Positions 11,516-22,432 of a stretch of 64,000 bases of DNA are shown piece by piece. Origin of the DNA: Ditylenchus dipsaci. Lineage: Eukaryota > Nematoda > Chromadorea > Rhabditida > Anguinidae. Both the position numbers and the translations under genes were made by a program. Within the stretch, counting starts at the first letter, position 1. Each line of letters opens with the position of its first letter. A model generated the notes under the pieces. The model saw only the letters and a list, made by a program, of their open reading frames with translations, had not been told where the DNA came from and made no database searches. The stretch covers positions 124,001 to 188,000 of the forward strand of contig SADC01000146.1 in NCBI GenBank assembly GCA_004194705.1, in the 5' to 3' direction.

Positions 11516-12539
11516 AATTTTTTCATGAACATCAACATGTACAGGGTGGGGCGATAAAACGCGGCCATTCTGTACTTGTTTAAATTAAATCTCTTTTGCT
11601 GACATTTTTAGAGTTGCGTGTCGCGTTTTCTCTCCTTTTTTTTCGCAGCAAAGTCAGCTGGAAAGTCAGCAATCGACGTCAAGATTTTTCAAAAGATTGT
11701 TAACGTCCGATGAAAAGAAGAAAAGAACAGTCACATATTCTCTTTGAATAGTATTATTTTCGTGATATTTTTTCGGTTGTCATTTGTAATATTCTGACTG
11801 ATAAAATATTTTTTGTTGAGTGTGATAACCAGTGATGTAAATCGTTGGGAACGAAAAAACTTGGCACCGCAGCCGGTGCCAAGTTTTTGCTGGCACCGGT
11901 GCTGGTGCCGGTGCCAAATTTTAAAAAAAAATCACCGGCACCGGTGCCGCACCGGTGCGGGTACCGATTTTTTATCTGGCACCGCTGCCTATTTTTAACT
12001 AAAATTTGAATATTTTTTTCCAATTTCAGTGAAACATGAAGTGCGTATGCCACTTTTTGTTCGAGTAAAGGGGGGGGGCACTTCATATATGCATCGCCCT
12101 AGGTCACGGGTTCGACTACCACTGGCTGCAAACCTTATTTTTTTTTCTCCTTTTATTTACAAGTTCAGTGTCAAAATGTAGCCAAGGTTATGGTCTTTCA
12201 TTTGATCTATCATACATATGAAAAAATACTTTTAAGTATTAGCTAAAATTCAAAAAACACTGAACCATGTCCAATTCGATGGAATCCTCAATAGGACTAT
12301 CCTAGTACTTTTCGGTAGTATCCTGGAACTGATGTTTTAATTTACCTTTTAATTTAATTTGTTATTAACACACTCATTTGCAACCTTACACTCAAAATGT
12401 AGCCCGGCTTGTCCTACCTCTCAATAGTACTCATTTCTTCCCGGGTCAAACATTCGCTAGCTACCTTGCTTTCTGATAATTGATTTTTTTGATAAATAAA
12501 GCGTAGATAAATAAATAGAATTGGTGGAGGCTTAGGCTA

Positions 12540-12650
12540 TTTGAGACTAGAGCTCCGGTCGATACGATACATCGTATCGATCGTTCTAAAATATGGCCGA
12601 AAATATCGTATCGTTATATCGATCGTTGGGAACGAAAAATATATTATGTA
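12540..12650. repeat. CGATACGATA palindrome cluster inside the hAT element
   Basis: TCGATACGATACATCGTATC and related words, then CGATCGTTGGGAACGAAAAA, a phrase also found at the element's left end (11840). Looks like the subterminal part of a sister family carrying a different word. Confidence 0.5.
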
Positions 12651-12879
12651 TATAAGCCCAGTAAAACCACATATATATTTTTACAACAAATCAAACAAGC
12701 GATTAAAGCGAATGATTATGGAGCCAGAGGTGAGAGAATTGGATGCTTTTGTTAAGGAATGGTATATTTCGATGTTATAATTGATCATAAATCAATTTTA
12801 TCATATGTCAGTAAATTAATGGTGCCACGGATTCGTTTTTTTTTGCTTTTTGAATTTGGAAAATCTCAGGCTGAGAAAC

Positions 12880-13196
12880 ACGTTTCAGACCCATTGGATC
12901 AAGAAATGAACCAATACATTGAAACAGTTTAAAAAGGGTCAATTAAAAGCAATGCTTTTGACTACGGAAAGCAACTAAGGAAGAGAGCTGATTTAAAATA
13001 CAAATTGATTTAGTTGTTCCCGAAGCTATCACAAATCGCACTCGTGACCTTGCCATCTCCTGCCACGTCAGCTAGCGTGGAAAGAGTCTTCTCAGGTGTC
13101 ACAATAAATACAATAAGGCATAAAGGCCGTTCTGAACAACTGCTCGTAAAGCGTCGTGTGCTGCTCAATTTCAATAAAATTCATATTTCTGTATAA
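12880..13196 (+). pseudogene. hAT transposase C-terminal remnant
   Basis: Frame pieces: EKHVSDPLDQEMNQYIETV, then LFPKLSQIALVTLPSPATSA and SVERVFSGV. This is the hAT dimerisation domain with the PATSASVERVFS signature. Stop codons (near 12930 and 13010) break the upstream part, and no N-terminal half is recognisable. Decayed copy inside the 11830-13440 element. Confidence 0.8.
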
Positions 13197-13570
13197 GCCA
13201 AACTTTTTTTGAGACAACAAATTTCATTTCCGTTAAAAAATGAACTTTTTTCGTTAAAAAAATATACTGAATGTGATAGGCACCGGTGCCGGTGCAAATG
13301 TTCAGCCCGGTGCCGGCACCGGTGCCGGAGTCGCATTTAAGGCCCGGTGCGGCACCGGTGCCGACAAGAGGCACCGGTGCCGACAAGAGGCACCGGTGCC
13401 GGTGCGGTGCCGGTGCCAAAATTCACATTTTACAACACTGGTGATAACCTTGTAGCTAAAGCTTCTTCTGTGAGGTTGGTGGAAACCATAATTTTTTTTG
13501 CGTTTTCACCGTTGCGCGGAAGCCCTTGACAAAATTTCTAAAAATGGGACAATTTTTTCGCCCCGCCCTG

Positions 13571-13690
13571 TACAGGGTTAGTCAAAAAACCGCCTCATTG
13601 CGAAAAACTATTGAAATAAATTTTTTAAAGCAATTTTCGAAAATGACTCATATTTTATCTACTTTCACCGATAATTTTTGGGATACTCTT
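13571..13690. mobile_element. Mariner-like terminus TACAGGGTTAGTC (left)
   Basis: TACAGGGTTAGTCAAAAAAC has its inverse at 20195-20222 (GTTTTTTTGACTAACCCTGTA). They could be the two ends of one 6.65 kb composite or two separate remnants. Confidence 0.45.
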
Positions 13691-13694
13691 TGGA

Positions 13695-13960
13695 TGCTCA
13701 GCCGAACCTCGACGGAGGCTTGAACCTCCCACGACATTCAAAGTTGAAGATTTGATTGTCAAAGGAGGTTTAACCCTGCATTGAACCTCGGGTAGGGATC
13801 TTTTGAATGTCGATAGGTTGGCTCGAGGTCTTTTGAACCTCTATCGATAATACATTGCCCAAGGATTGTCTGCGGAGGATGAAAAGAGGTTCCTGGGAGG
13901 TTTATACTCGGCCGAACCTCTGACTAGGCTCCTTCGAACTTCATTTCCCATTCTAGCTCT
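13695..13960. repeat. GAACCTC-rich MITE
   Basis: Starts AGCCGAACCTCGACGGAGG and ends with CGGCCGAACCTCTGACTAGG-type sequence, with GAACCTC/GAGGTT words throughout. Related in style to the GAAGTTCA elements at 4.8, 19.7 and 24 kb. Confidence 0.5.
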
Positions 13961-13984
13961 CTGCTTTAGAATAAACAGAATACC

Positions 13985-14270
13985 ATAATAAAAGGCAGGA
14001 GTACACTATTTGAGGTAGCCCAAAAGTGCATTTTTTCAAGGTCTAAGTATTTTTTAGGCCGTGAAAACAACAGAAACGGCAAAAAATGTGGAAAGGCTAT
14101 TTTTTCGAAATTTTTTGCTTGCCTTGGTTGCCCTGTGGTTTTGGTCATTTTTCAACATTTTACCTTGTTTTGGTCACTGAGTCTTACCTCATGTCTAAGG
14201 TAAGGGAGTGCGCGCATCTCTAATCTGTCAAGCCCCCTACGCCCTCTTAGGTGGTATATGATATATCCCT
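13985..14270. repeat. Dispersed repeat, copy 1 (second copy 16790-17195)
   Basis: Shares AGGAGTACACTATT, TTCAAGGTCTAA, TTTTTTAGGCCGT, AACGGCAAAAAA, GCCTTGG and GTGCGCGCATCTCTAA in the same order with the copy at 16790. Similarity looks like 75-80%. Confidence 0.7.
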
Positions 14271-14311
14271 CCCAAAAATTGACTTTTCTCTAAAAATGTT
14301 TTCAAAGTGTT

Positions 14312-14568
14312 TACCGTATTTTCTCTAATTTCTCCCCTCCCTCTAATTACTCCCTCCCCCCCTAACTTCAAGTGGTCTGAAATTTCTGTTTTCATTTACT
14401 GTTTGAGCTGTGTAAAAAGTGCCTGAGAGGGATTTCAAAAATCTAACAGGCACTTTTTACACAGCTCAAACAGTAAATGAAAACAGAAACTTCAGTCCAC
14501 CTGAAGTTTGAAAAAATCGCATGCCTCTAATTACTCCCCCGGGGGAGAAATTAGAGGAAATACGGTAA
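14312..14568. mobile_element. TACCGTATT-type MITE
   Basis: TTACCGTATTTTCTCTAATT at the left, inverse at the right. The word CTAATTACTCCC/GGGAGAAATTAG is repeated next to both ends. The interior is a hairpin around GTGCCTGAGAGGGATTTC. Confidence 0.8.
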
Positions 14569-15539
14569 TGTGTTTTTTCTTTTCGAAAAGTGTTGGAAAG
14601 CTATTTTTAGTGATAATTTAACCATAAAAGGACAGGAACAGTAATTTGAAGGGGCATGCTCGCCGCCGATGGAAATATTTTAAAAGGCGGGTACCAGCGG
14701 GTACCACAAAAAACCTCGCCTTTTAGTAAGAGTCAAGAAAAACTATCGCTTCCAATACGGCCGACATTCCACGGCCCATCAAAATTTTTATTTAATTGCA
14801 TTAGCAAACTATCGTGCCAATAACAATTCACTAAAACTTGGTGATTTTTTCTGACTGCTTATTTTTATTGTCGCTGTAATCATAGTAGTGTTTGGTCTTG
14901 AAAAATTTGCCGTAATCTCATCTTTTGAATGGTACCAAATATGCAATGGAAAAAACAATTAATTGCGCTGAATTTATTGATTTACACTGGTTATAATGTT
15001 TCTGGAAAAAGGACAATACTCTTCTCGAGTCTATAGCATTTCCCTATGTTTACTTTATTTTTTCTATGTTTAAATGGAAGAGCTGTAATTTTTATATTCG
15101 CAGATTCATTTTTTACAAAAATTTAAGCTATTTACAGTTTTTCTGAGCTAGTTATATATTTTTTCGCTTTTTAAGTATATGGTGACCAGAAGGTCAGGTT
15201 AAGCTCAGTAACTTTTTGGTACTTGTTGATGACAATGAAAATTCGGACCCTAGCAGTGAATACAACCCACCACCCCACCCCAGTTCGTTCCCGTCTAGGG
15301 TGCGACACTTTTTTTAATCTGATTTATAAAGTATTTTGCTAGCTCTGATGCTACAGTCTGGTCCAAATATCACAAGGATTCTAATTTTGCCGATCATTTT
15401 TCAGAAATATAAGATTTTTTTTCTAAAAAAGCAAAAACCCCATATAACGTTTACCTGTTTTTCAAAAAGATGAACGTAAAATCCAAAATTTTCAGGGTTT
15501 TTGATTTTTTAGGGAAAAATATTTCAGAATTGCGGTTTT

Positions 15540-15730
15540 TTTGGCACTAAATACAGCAATAGTTTATCATAAAATTGATACAAATTATGCAAAATCAATA
15601 TATTATAGGCGTTACGCCTAAGATTGGCGTAGACGCCTAAGTTAGGCGTTTACGCCTATTTCACGCCTATTTGAAGCGCCAATTCAAAATCGTGTTATTT
15701 TACAGACTAGCTTATTTAAAAGTTTATTCG
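15540..15730. repeat. Inverted repeat arm with GGCGT/ACGCC palindromes (left)
   Basis: GCACTAAATACAGCAATAG, then TAGGCGTTACGCCTAAGATT and ATTTGAAGCGCCAATTC. The inverse lies at 17390-17870, where extra DNA (about 17500-17800) interrupts it. The arms flank a hAT transposase fragment, so they are probably its subterminal regions plus flanks. Confidence 0.7.
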
Positions 15731-15776
15731 ATAGAGCCAAACGTAGTCAATCCATTTTTCACCAATGATCGTAGCA

Positions 15777-16169
15777 TTATAATAGAGGAAGTTTTTCATA
15801 TGTCAATCTGTTTCTAAGGTCTGTGGCAACGAATCCCAATGTTGAAAACGATCGCTCACTGGAGGCAGAGGAAAACGGGATGCACAAAATTTCTCTGGCT
15901 AACTTAGACAATATCGGGTATGTCTAAATTCATCTGTTTTTTTTCAGTTTTATCATGCTTACATCTTGTTTGCTTCTCCAAAAGTCAAGTGCATCAATAT
16001 TTAGTTTGGGAAGTGCGGCATAGGCTTGCAGCTCATTTTCTATTGTGTCATTTTCATCATCTTCATCATCATCAAAGTCGCTCCTACGCGCACCAGTGAC
16101 TTGTCTTGTGCTCTCGTACTTAGCAGCAAATTTCCTCACAGCTATCATCGCCGTAAACTTTGCCACCAT
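15777..16169 (-). pseudogene. hAT transposase C-terminal remnant
   Basis: Minus-strand pieces: ENELQAYAALPKLNIDALDF WRSKQ (15990-16080 region), then in another frame YPILSKLAREILCIPFSSAS SERSFSTLG (15920 down) and DLRNRLTYEKLPLL, stop at 15777. The W-S/K, SSASSERSFS and L-x-E-x-L motifs are those of the hAT dimerisation domain. A frameshift near 15925 separates the two pieces. An acidic DDDEDDEND tract lies upstream. Confidence 0.8.
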
Positions 16170-16464
16170 ACATTATCTATTAATGGGTACCTCCTGGTTA
16201 ATCCACCTGGATGGCCTGAAAAATTAAAATTTCTCAAAATAAAAATAAACCATTTTTCCTAATTTAAAATTGTGTGAGGAATTGGCTTGTTAAGACCAAA
16301 AGTGCGATTCCAGAATGTGGAATCCACGTGCCCAACCCCAACCTGGGATGGTTACCACCTGGACAGGTTGATATCCAGGTAACTCCAGAGTAGGGGTATA
16401 TCACTAAAATGACCTGAAAAGTCAAACGCTTGTCTTTTATATCTGAAATATGGTAAAATAAGGT

Positions 16465-16560
16465 ATGTGCCCAGGTGGATTCGAACCAACAACCTCTACA
16501 TCACCTCTTCGAATCGCTCAGAACTCCATCCAGAGTGACCAAACCAAGTGGTCAACCAGC
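16465..16560 (-). repeat. tRNA-derived SINE-like segment
   Basis: The minus strand has a perfect RNA polymerase III B-box-like GGTTCGAATCC (near 16476). The 5' acceptor-stem partner of TGGGCAC is absent, so it is not a functional tRNA. Confidence 0.45.
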
Positions 16561-16789
16561 TGTAGCAATTTTTTTAAAGTTTTCGGGGTCCAAAAACCTG
16601 TTTTCTGGATTGATTCGGGCGTGCTGAAGATGGTTTGACAGTGCTAAAACGCCGTTTTCTTGGTATTTTTTGATTTATGGTAAAATCGAGTTTGGTAAAA
16701 TCAATTGTAACCCAATACAGTCAAGTCTCGATAAAAGATAAAGACACCCCCGAATGAGATACACCTCGATAAAAGATACACCTGGGACA

Positions 16790-17195
16790 GGAGTACACTA
16801 TTCGGAATAGCCCGAAGATACGTTTTTTCAAGGTCTAATTATTTTTTAGGCCGTTGAAACGATAGAAACGGCAAAAAAATGTGGGAAGGCCATTTTCAAA
16901 AAACTTTTTTTTCCATAATTAATTTAAATTTTTCGATTGCCTTGGTCCCCCTGTGGTTTTTGGTCATTTTTCGCCTTGGTCCCTCTTATGGTTTTGGTCA
17001 TTTTCCGGTGTTTTACCTCGTTTTGGTCACTGGAGCTTTACAAAAAGAGCTTCTTTATGCATTTTTGATCATGAGTCTTGCTCGGAATCATGTCTAAGGT
17101 AAGTGCGTGCGCGCATCTCTAACTCTCAAGCCCCCTGCGCCCCCTTCGGGGGCTTGGGGCTTGGAGTTGAGATGCGCACACCCACGTGGCAAAAT
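16790..17195. repeat. Dispersed repeat, copy 2
   Basis: Same ordered blocks as 13985-14270, extended through the CCCCCTGCGCCCCCTTCGGG palindrome and GAGATGCGCACACCCACG. Confidence 0.7.
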
Positions 17196-17320
17196 TTCAG
17201 GGAAGATATCAACGATCCAGGCTGGGGTCATTGAACTTCAGTAATGGACAATAAGCATGTCCGCCGCTCTTGGACTGATCTCTGGCTCGCCGGTCCATGT
17301 GATGTTCTACGTTGTGTGCA

Positions 17321-17400
17321 GGGGCGCAGCCAGAAATTTCTGACGGGGGGGGGGCGCACGAAGCCCTTTCAAGTTGTATAAATGCAAGTTTAAAAACTCA
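17321..17400. mobile_element. Possible hAT terminus CAGGGGCGCAGCCAG
   Basis: CAGGGGCGCAGCCAGAAATT followed by a G-run is typical of one widespread hAT MITE end. The other end is not seen nearby. Confidence 0.4.
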
Positions 17401-17870
17401 GAATAGTCTGTAAAATAAAACGATTTTGAATTGGCGCTTCAAATAGGCGTGAAATAGGCGTGAGCGCCTAAGATAGGCGTCTACGCCAATCTTAGGCGTA
17501 ACGCCTATCGCAGGAAAATCACGCCTATTTATAGGCGTTAAAATACGCCTATTTTACGCCTAAATAGGCGTGTTTGCAGTTCCTGGTTAAAAGTCATTGT
17601 CAATTTCCGAATTCCGCTCAAGACAAAAAATAAAATTTGAATATTTATTGTCTTGAGCGGAATTCGGAAATTGACAGTGACTTTAACTTCAAGAGCAGTT
17701 TAACATGCAAATCGACTACGCTGAACACGAATCCGGTGTCAGAATTGATGTTTTTCCAAGCGGGAATAAGGTTATAGAAAAGTTGCGCTACAACTTATAT
17801 ATTGATTTTGCATAATTTGTATCAATTTTATGATAAACTATTGCTGTATTTAGTGCCAAAAGAACCGCAA
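17390..17870. repeat. Inverted repeat arm with GGCGT/ACGCC palindromes (right)
   Basis: Inverse of 15540-15730, interrupted by further GGCGT words and by a hairpin at 17602-17683 (CAATTTCCGAATTCCGCTCA and its complement). CAGGAACTGCAAACACGCC, read on the minus strand at about 17566-17584, could be a hAT terminus. Confidence 0.65.
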
Positions 17871-18104
17871 GATTTTGTTCTTTCATGTTCTCTTGACCAT
17901 AATCTAGAAATGATTTGTAGGCAGAGTTTGGCTTTTATAATGTCGCAAAAAAGGATATCCAGAAACTGGATCTTTGAGGGAAAATCGGTATGCTCAGCTG
18001 TAAAATCACATTTATAACAAGTAATCTTTTAAATAACTGACTTCCCTTATCCGAATATTCATTAATCGTGTCTCGGAAAGTTTTTTTTGCAGAGTTTGGA
18101 TAAA

Positions 18105-18320
18105 TTAGTTTTGTCTACGGACTGCGCGAAAAAATCGCGATATTGCGTCTATGTGCAAAATCCATGATACCGGCAAATCTCTATTTTTTCTATGACCTCA
18201 TTTTCTTTTTCTGGTTACACTTTCACAAGTGAACCAATCACGCTGAGTAACATAGATTTTCGTACATAGATGCGATATCGCAATTTTTTGCGCAGTCCGT
18301 AAACAAAACTGATTGTCAGA
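18105..18320. repeat. Inverted repeat, about 75-bp arms
   Basis: TTTTGTCTACGGACTGCGCG (18112) and CGATATTGCGTCTATG have their inverse at 18255-18310 (CATAGATGCGATATCGCAAT, TTGCGCAGTCCG). Confidence 0.6.
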
Positions 18321-18499
18321 ACTTTGCAAAAAAATTCTCGAAACAGGATTTTTAATTTTTTTACGGTGCTTCTCAAAGCCGTCTTCACAGTGTTAAATTG
18401 CACGTAAGAATAGACTAAAGACGTGCGCCTTCCGTACCAGTGACCCGCTGCGCATGGTTTCGGCCAGGAAATGAAGGGTGGAAGGGGAGGGTTTTCGTT

Positions 18500-18605
18500 T
18501 AAGATAAAATAATGTCTGCAACCACCAGGATTCGAACCGGAGGGGAATTTAACACGGGAGAATTCATGAACAAATAAGAGGACCTCATGACTGGGAACTA
18601 ATTGA
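18500..18605 (-). repeat. tRNA-derived SINE-like segment
   Basis: B-box-like GGTTCGAATCC on the minus strand near 18531. No cloverleaf can be drawn. Confidence 0.4.
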
Positions 18606-18639
18606 CGTGATACCAGCTTTTTAGTCCTCAATTATTTTT

Positions 18640-19640
18640 ATTTCCACTGAAAACTGATCGGCGATGTTTCTGCCTCGGCGATGTTATGGCCGGCGATGTT
18701 TCGGCCGCGACGATGTTTTGTCTGTAACCGATATTTCAGAGATTAGGAGGCATATTTGAAAAATTAGGGGCGTATTCAGAGATTAAGAGGAATTTTTCAG
18801 TAATCAGGGGTATTATAAATTACGGGCATTTCTCCGAAATTAAGGAGCATTTTTCAGCAATAAGGTGCAGAATTAAATATTACCCATGGTAAAAAGGTAA
18901 AACGTTCCTTCATGTGGTTTAAATATCTTTAGGTGGTTTAGATATCCTTCATATGGTTTTAATTGCTCTAGGTTTGCTGGATATTTTCTAGAAGGTCTAA
19001 ATACCGTGCAGGTGTATCAGATACTTTTCGAATTTTTGGGTATGTCATTGGTAGTTTGGGCACCATCTGAGCGCTAAAGGTGGCTTAGGTACCTTTGTGG
19101 TGGTTTAGTTAACCCACCTCTGCTTAAAATTAGTTTTGCACACATTGCAGCTTAAAAAAATTTAATTGCCTAAGTTGAACTTTTTATGGGGAATCTAAAA
19201 TTGCGAATTTGCACCTCTTTGATACTCTTTAGTGATAATTAGCAAAAGAAAAATACGAGGTGAATTAATTTTCACGACCCTTTTTTACCGTTCACACTGG
19301 TTGCACCTACTTTCTTCACACATATTGTCCCAGCCTTACGGACTACCTACCCCTACTGAAAAACCTACCTACCCTACCGGGACACCACCATATTTAGGTA
19401 CAATATTTCCTGTAATAGGGCGGCCAACCGCCGTATTTTTCTAACGTGGTTTCCATCCGAGATTTTCTTGTTCGGATTGATAAAATCGCAATTTCAGTAC
19501 TAAGAAGCACTTGGGGTTTTACGTTGACGGCTACCCCTACAATAGTATCGAGCGAGGTTCGTGAGATGTTCAGGATAGGGTGTAAAATAGAAGTGGAATG
19601 AAAAATAACATTTTTTAACTTCGGACGACTTTTTTCGCAG
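18640..19640. other. No gene seen
   Basis: AT-rich DNA with short repeated phrases (GGCGATGTT, GATTAGGGGC, GGTTTAGATATCC). No protein features. Confidence 0.4.
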
Positions 19641-19895
19641 GTTCGTGGGAGGCTCAAAAGAAGCACTTATACACGTCAGCGGATGTTCGGTTAAATTTGG
19701 AGTGATGTTCAACCGAAGTCCGATGAACCTCCGGTCAGTGTCTTTTCATCATCTTCTCAACATCCGTTGTTTGAACTTCCTTCAACTCTCAAAGGAAGCA
19801 CTTATACACGTCAACGCATGTTCAATTGAACTTCAATTGAACATGCGTTGACGTGTATAAGTGCTTCCTTTGAGCCTCCCACGAACCTGCCAGAA
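19640..19895. repeat. GAACTTC palindromic MITE
   Basis: Nearly perfect palindrome 19791-19870: AAGGAAGCACTTATACACGT and its complement around CAATTGAACTTCAATTG. A further copy of GAAGCACTTATACACGTCA lies at 19658. Confidence 0.7.
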
Positions 19896-20194
19896 ATATC
19901 AGTGTTTCTATAATGTTTTTCATAAAAACAACATTTACAGTGAATTTAAGAACCCGTATGAGTACTGGTCTAGTAAAGAGGGTAACTTTTTTTAAGCATG
20001 GAGCTTTTTCTAATAAACCCAGCAACAAGCAGAACAGGAAAAACTATATGACGCTAGTTGGACGTTGCAGGCTATGAAATAATTTTTTTGTAATGTATGG
20101 TCCATCTTTTTCATAATTATACTTCTGTCGAGATTTTCGAAAAAAATTCAGAAATCTGCTGGGCAAGGGGTTACGTACGCTAATTTTTCAAGCA

Positions 20195-20222
20195 TGGGGC
20201 GGTTTTTTTGACTAACCCTGTA
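20195..20222. mobile_element. Mariner-like terminus (right)
   Basis: Inverse of the terminus at 13571. Confidence 0.45.
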
Positions 20223-20269
20223 AATGCCGACTTTTGTATTTAAATAACCTGTTAATATTTTTGACAAAA

Positions 20270-20430
20270 AAAATTTAAACATTTGCATATAATTTTTAAC
20301 ATTCTATATATCTTTATGTAGCCACGATGCGGGGCTTTCATTTGCGCTATGGTAAATAGTCAAAATACCATCTTGTTAGAACCAATTTTCAAAAATATAC
20401 AAATTCCTGAGAAAAAGCAGTCACCTTTTG
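20270..20430. repeat. Right arm of the 9-kb-spaced inverted repeat
   Basis: Contains TGTAGCCACGATGCGGGGCT and GAGAAAAAGCAGTCACC, the inverse of 11345-11515. Confidence 0.65.
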
Positions 20431-20434
20431 AATA

Positions 20435-21060
20435 AAGCCTCACTGAAATGTTCATGATATCATGGGGTATCATGGTTTTTGTTGGAAAATTGTATTTAAC
20501 GACTTTTGTTCGCAAATTTTTTTTGGATAAATGTGCATTTACAACTCAAAATAACCGCTAAAGTGTAGCGAACATTTTGGAAAAAATTCACAAGTTTATA
20601 TGAAATTTCTTTAGAAATAAGCAATGTGTTACTGAGATTAGGTCACGTAAAACGCTGTTGTGTGACTTGGTTTTGATGTTGTTAAAATTTTTTATATGAA
20701 CTTTTTAAATTTTTGTTTGCTAGACCCTAGCGGTCCTTTTGAGCACTAAATGCACACAACTTGAAAATAAAAATTTTGTGAACAAAAGACATTGATTACA
20801 AATTTTATTGAAATCCATCGTTAAAATTTCATCGTTGATTTGGGGGTAGTGCGTAGAAGGCTGATCTATTCATAACCGAGTAGATCTGAGAATTGAGCGA
20901 AGCTGAATTTCCGAGGAGCTATTTTTAGAAGAGGGGGGGGGGATAATAATCGAGTAGATCTGAAACGCAATAAACAGCTACGTAAAATAACTTTTCTGGT
21001 CTGAAAAAAGGGCTTAACGGGGTGTCATTTTTGACCCTATCGTGGTGAAATAAAGATTTT
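20435..21060. other. No gene seen
   Basis: AT-rich, one G-run near 20932. No open frame with protein-like content. Confidence 0.4.
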
Positions 21061-21272
21061 TTGGTGTAAGCAAGGATGTTGAACTAACGGTTGTGAGGCC
21101 GGTTCCGAGTCCTCTCATTCTGCCGTAACCTTAGGTCTAGCTCTCTAAGCATGAGATTAACGTGTCTCTCTGCACAGGGCTAACTCATTACGTGGTTGCT
21201 TCCGATATGTTGCTTGCCTTGAAGCTGACCTTTTGACCTAAGACTGCAACCGTCCATCCTTGTTACACCAAA
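21061..21272. mobile_element. MITE with TTGGTGTAA ends
   Basis: TTGGTGTAAGCAAGGATG at the left and its near-inverse CATCCTTGTTACACCAA at the right. The interior has a B-box-like GGTTCCGAGTCC, so it may derive from a tRNA-related sequence. Confidence 0.6.
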
Positions 21273-21916
21273 TTCAATAAGCAATAAAATAACTGATAAA
21301 ATCACAATTTTGGTCCTAACAAACCCCATTTCCTCACACAATTTTAAGCTGTCATGTTATACATGTTATAGGGTTGGGAATTTATCAGCAGCAATCTATT
21401 ACCCGTCTGACACCCCTATAATACATAATTTAAACAATTTCGGGGAAATGATTTTTCGGGGAAACGATGCGCACCCATCTTTTTAGGGTATCCGTAGCCT
21501 TTCAGGTAGCCTGAGTAGCCTTTTAAGTTTGTTCACCTTAAATAGCGTTAAAAGTGGTTAAAACCGATTTTTGGGCAAGGCACACAGGGTGTAGTTTAGC
21601 CGAACCGGCCCTATGAAAAAGCGTATTTGGCTTGCCAAATAAATTAGAACAAAAAAACTTCCGATAAACCGCACACCAAGCTGATTCCTAGGGGTGCCTT
21701 TTATTGAGAGTTGACTGTACCCGAAATGAGAATCATGCCGCAACTTCCATTACACAAATAATCACAAGATAGATTCTGCATTCTATCTAGTTAGGAAAAT
21801 ATGAAATCTAACCTTTTTGGCAGAGAAATCGAGATTTCACCACAAAGTATTGGTGTGGTAGTTATATAAGACATCTCGAATCATCACGCGCAGGTAAGTA
21901 TTCATAGTGGGTGTAC

Positions 21917-22145
21917 GGTCAGTTCGCCCCATGATCAGTTCGCCCGGTCAGTTCGCCCCACGATCAGTTCGCCCTGTTTTTGTTTTAGGCGTAGGCTTAG
22001 GCAAGGGTAGGCCAGCGTATGTTAGGACGGACTCAAACATTTTCCCGAACTACATAAAAGTTAAAAAAATGAGTTTGAGTTTGTTTTTTGTGACATAATG
22101 GTCATTTTTAAAAACGGGGCGAACTGATCGTAGGGCGAACTGACC
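21917..22145. mobile_element. MITE with GGTCAGTTCGCCC ends
   Basis: GGTCAGTTCGCCCCATGATC repeated twice at the left (also 21948), inverse words GGGGCGAACTGATCG and GGGCGAACTGACC at the right. Confidence 0.7.
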
Positions 22146-22432
22146 TGTCTCCTTCATAGTGTAGTGAATAAGAGTTACAGGCAATTTACAGGTGTCACAA
22201 GTTCAAATCCGGTAAGGAAGCCACGGTGTTTCAAAATTCAGTTTTGTGTTCAGTTTAAGATAAACAAAACGCCAAGAATTTCGAAGTAATAGTTTTCCCC
22301 TTCTTGAATTGGATGTAACTGAATTGAATTGTTGTTGAATTGTTGCCCCTAAAGTCTGAATTGTTGCTCTTTTTTTATTATTTCTTGCCCCCTTTTCAAA
22401 GAAATTTCTTGACACTTCCACATTCAAGTACT

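Larger units (their letters stand above)
11830..13440 (+). mobile_element. hAT transposon, 1.6 kb, with exact 8-bp target duplication
   Basis: GTGATAAC flanks both sides (11822-11829 and 13441-13448). Ends are CAGTGATGTAAA and, inverted, CAGTGTTGTAAA. These are hAT hallmarks. Both subterminal regions are packed with GC-rich palindromic GGCACCGGTGCC words (11863-11990 and 13281-13418), in contrast to the AT-rich interior. The interior carries a hAT dimerisation-domain remnant. Confidence 0.9.
11541..13572. mobile_element. Mariner-like MITE ends, interrupted by a hAT element
   Basis: TACAGGGTGGGGCGATAAAA at 11541 is matched by an inverse end (CGCCCCGCCCTGTA) at 13572. Without the hAT insertion at 11830-13440 this would be about 420 bp. 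No transposase part of its own is visible. Confidence 0.65.

Noticed and set aside
18215..18631. A 138-codon minus-strand open frame
   Set aside because: It crosses a tRNA-derived SINE segment and one arm of an inverted repeat; composition is not protein-like and no splice or start context supports it.
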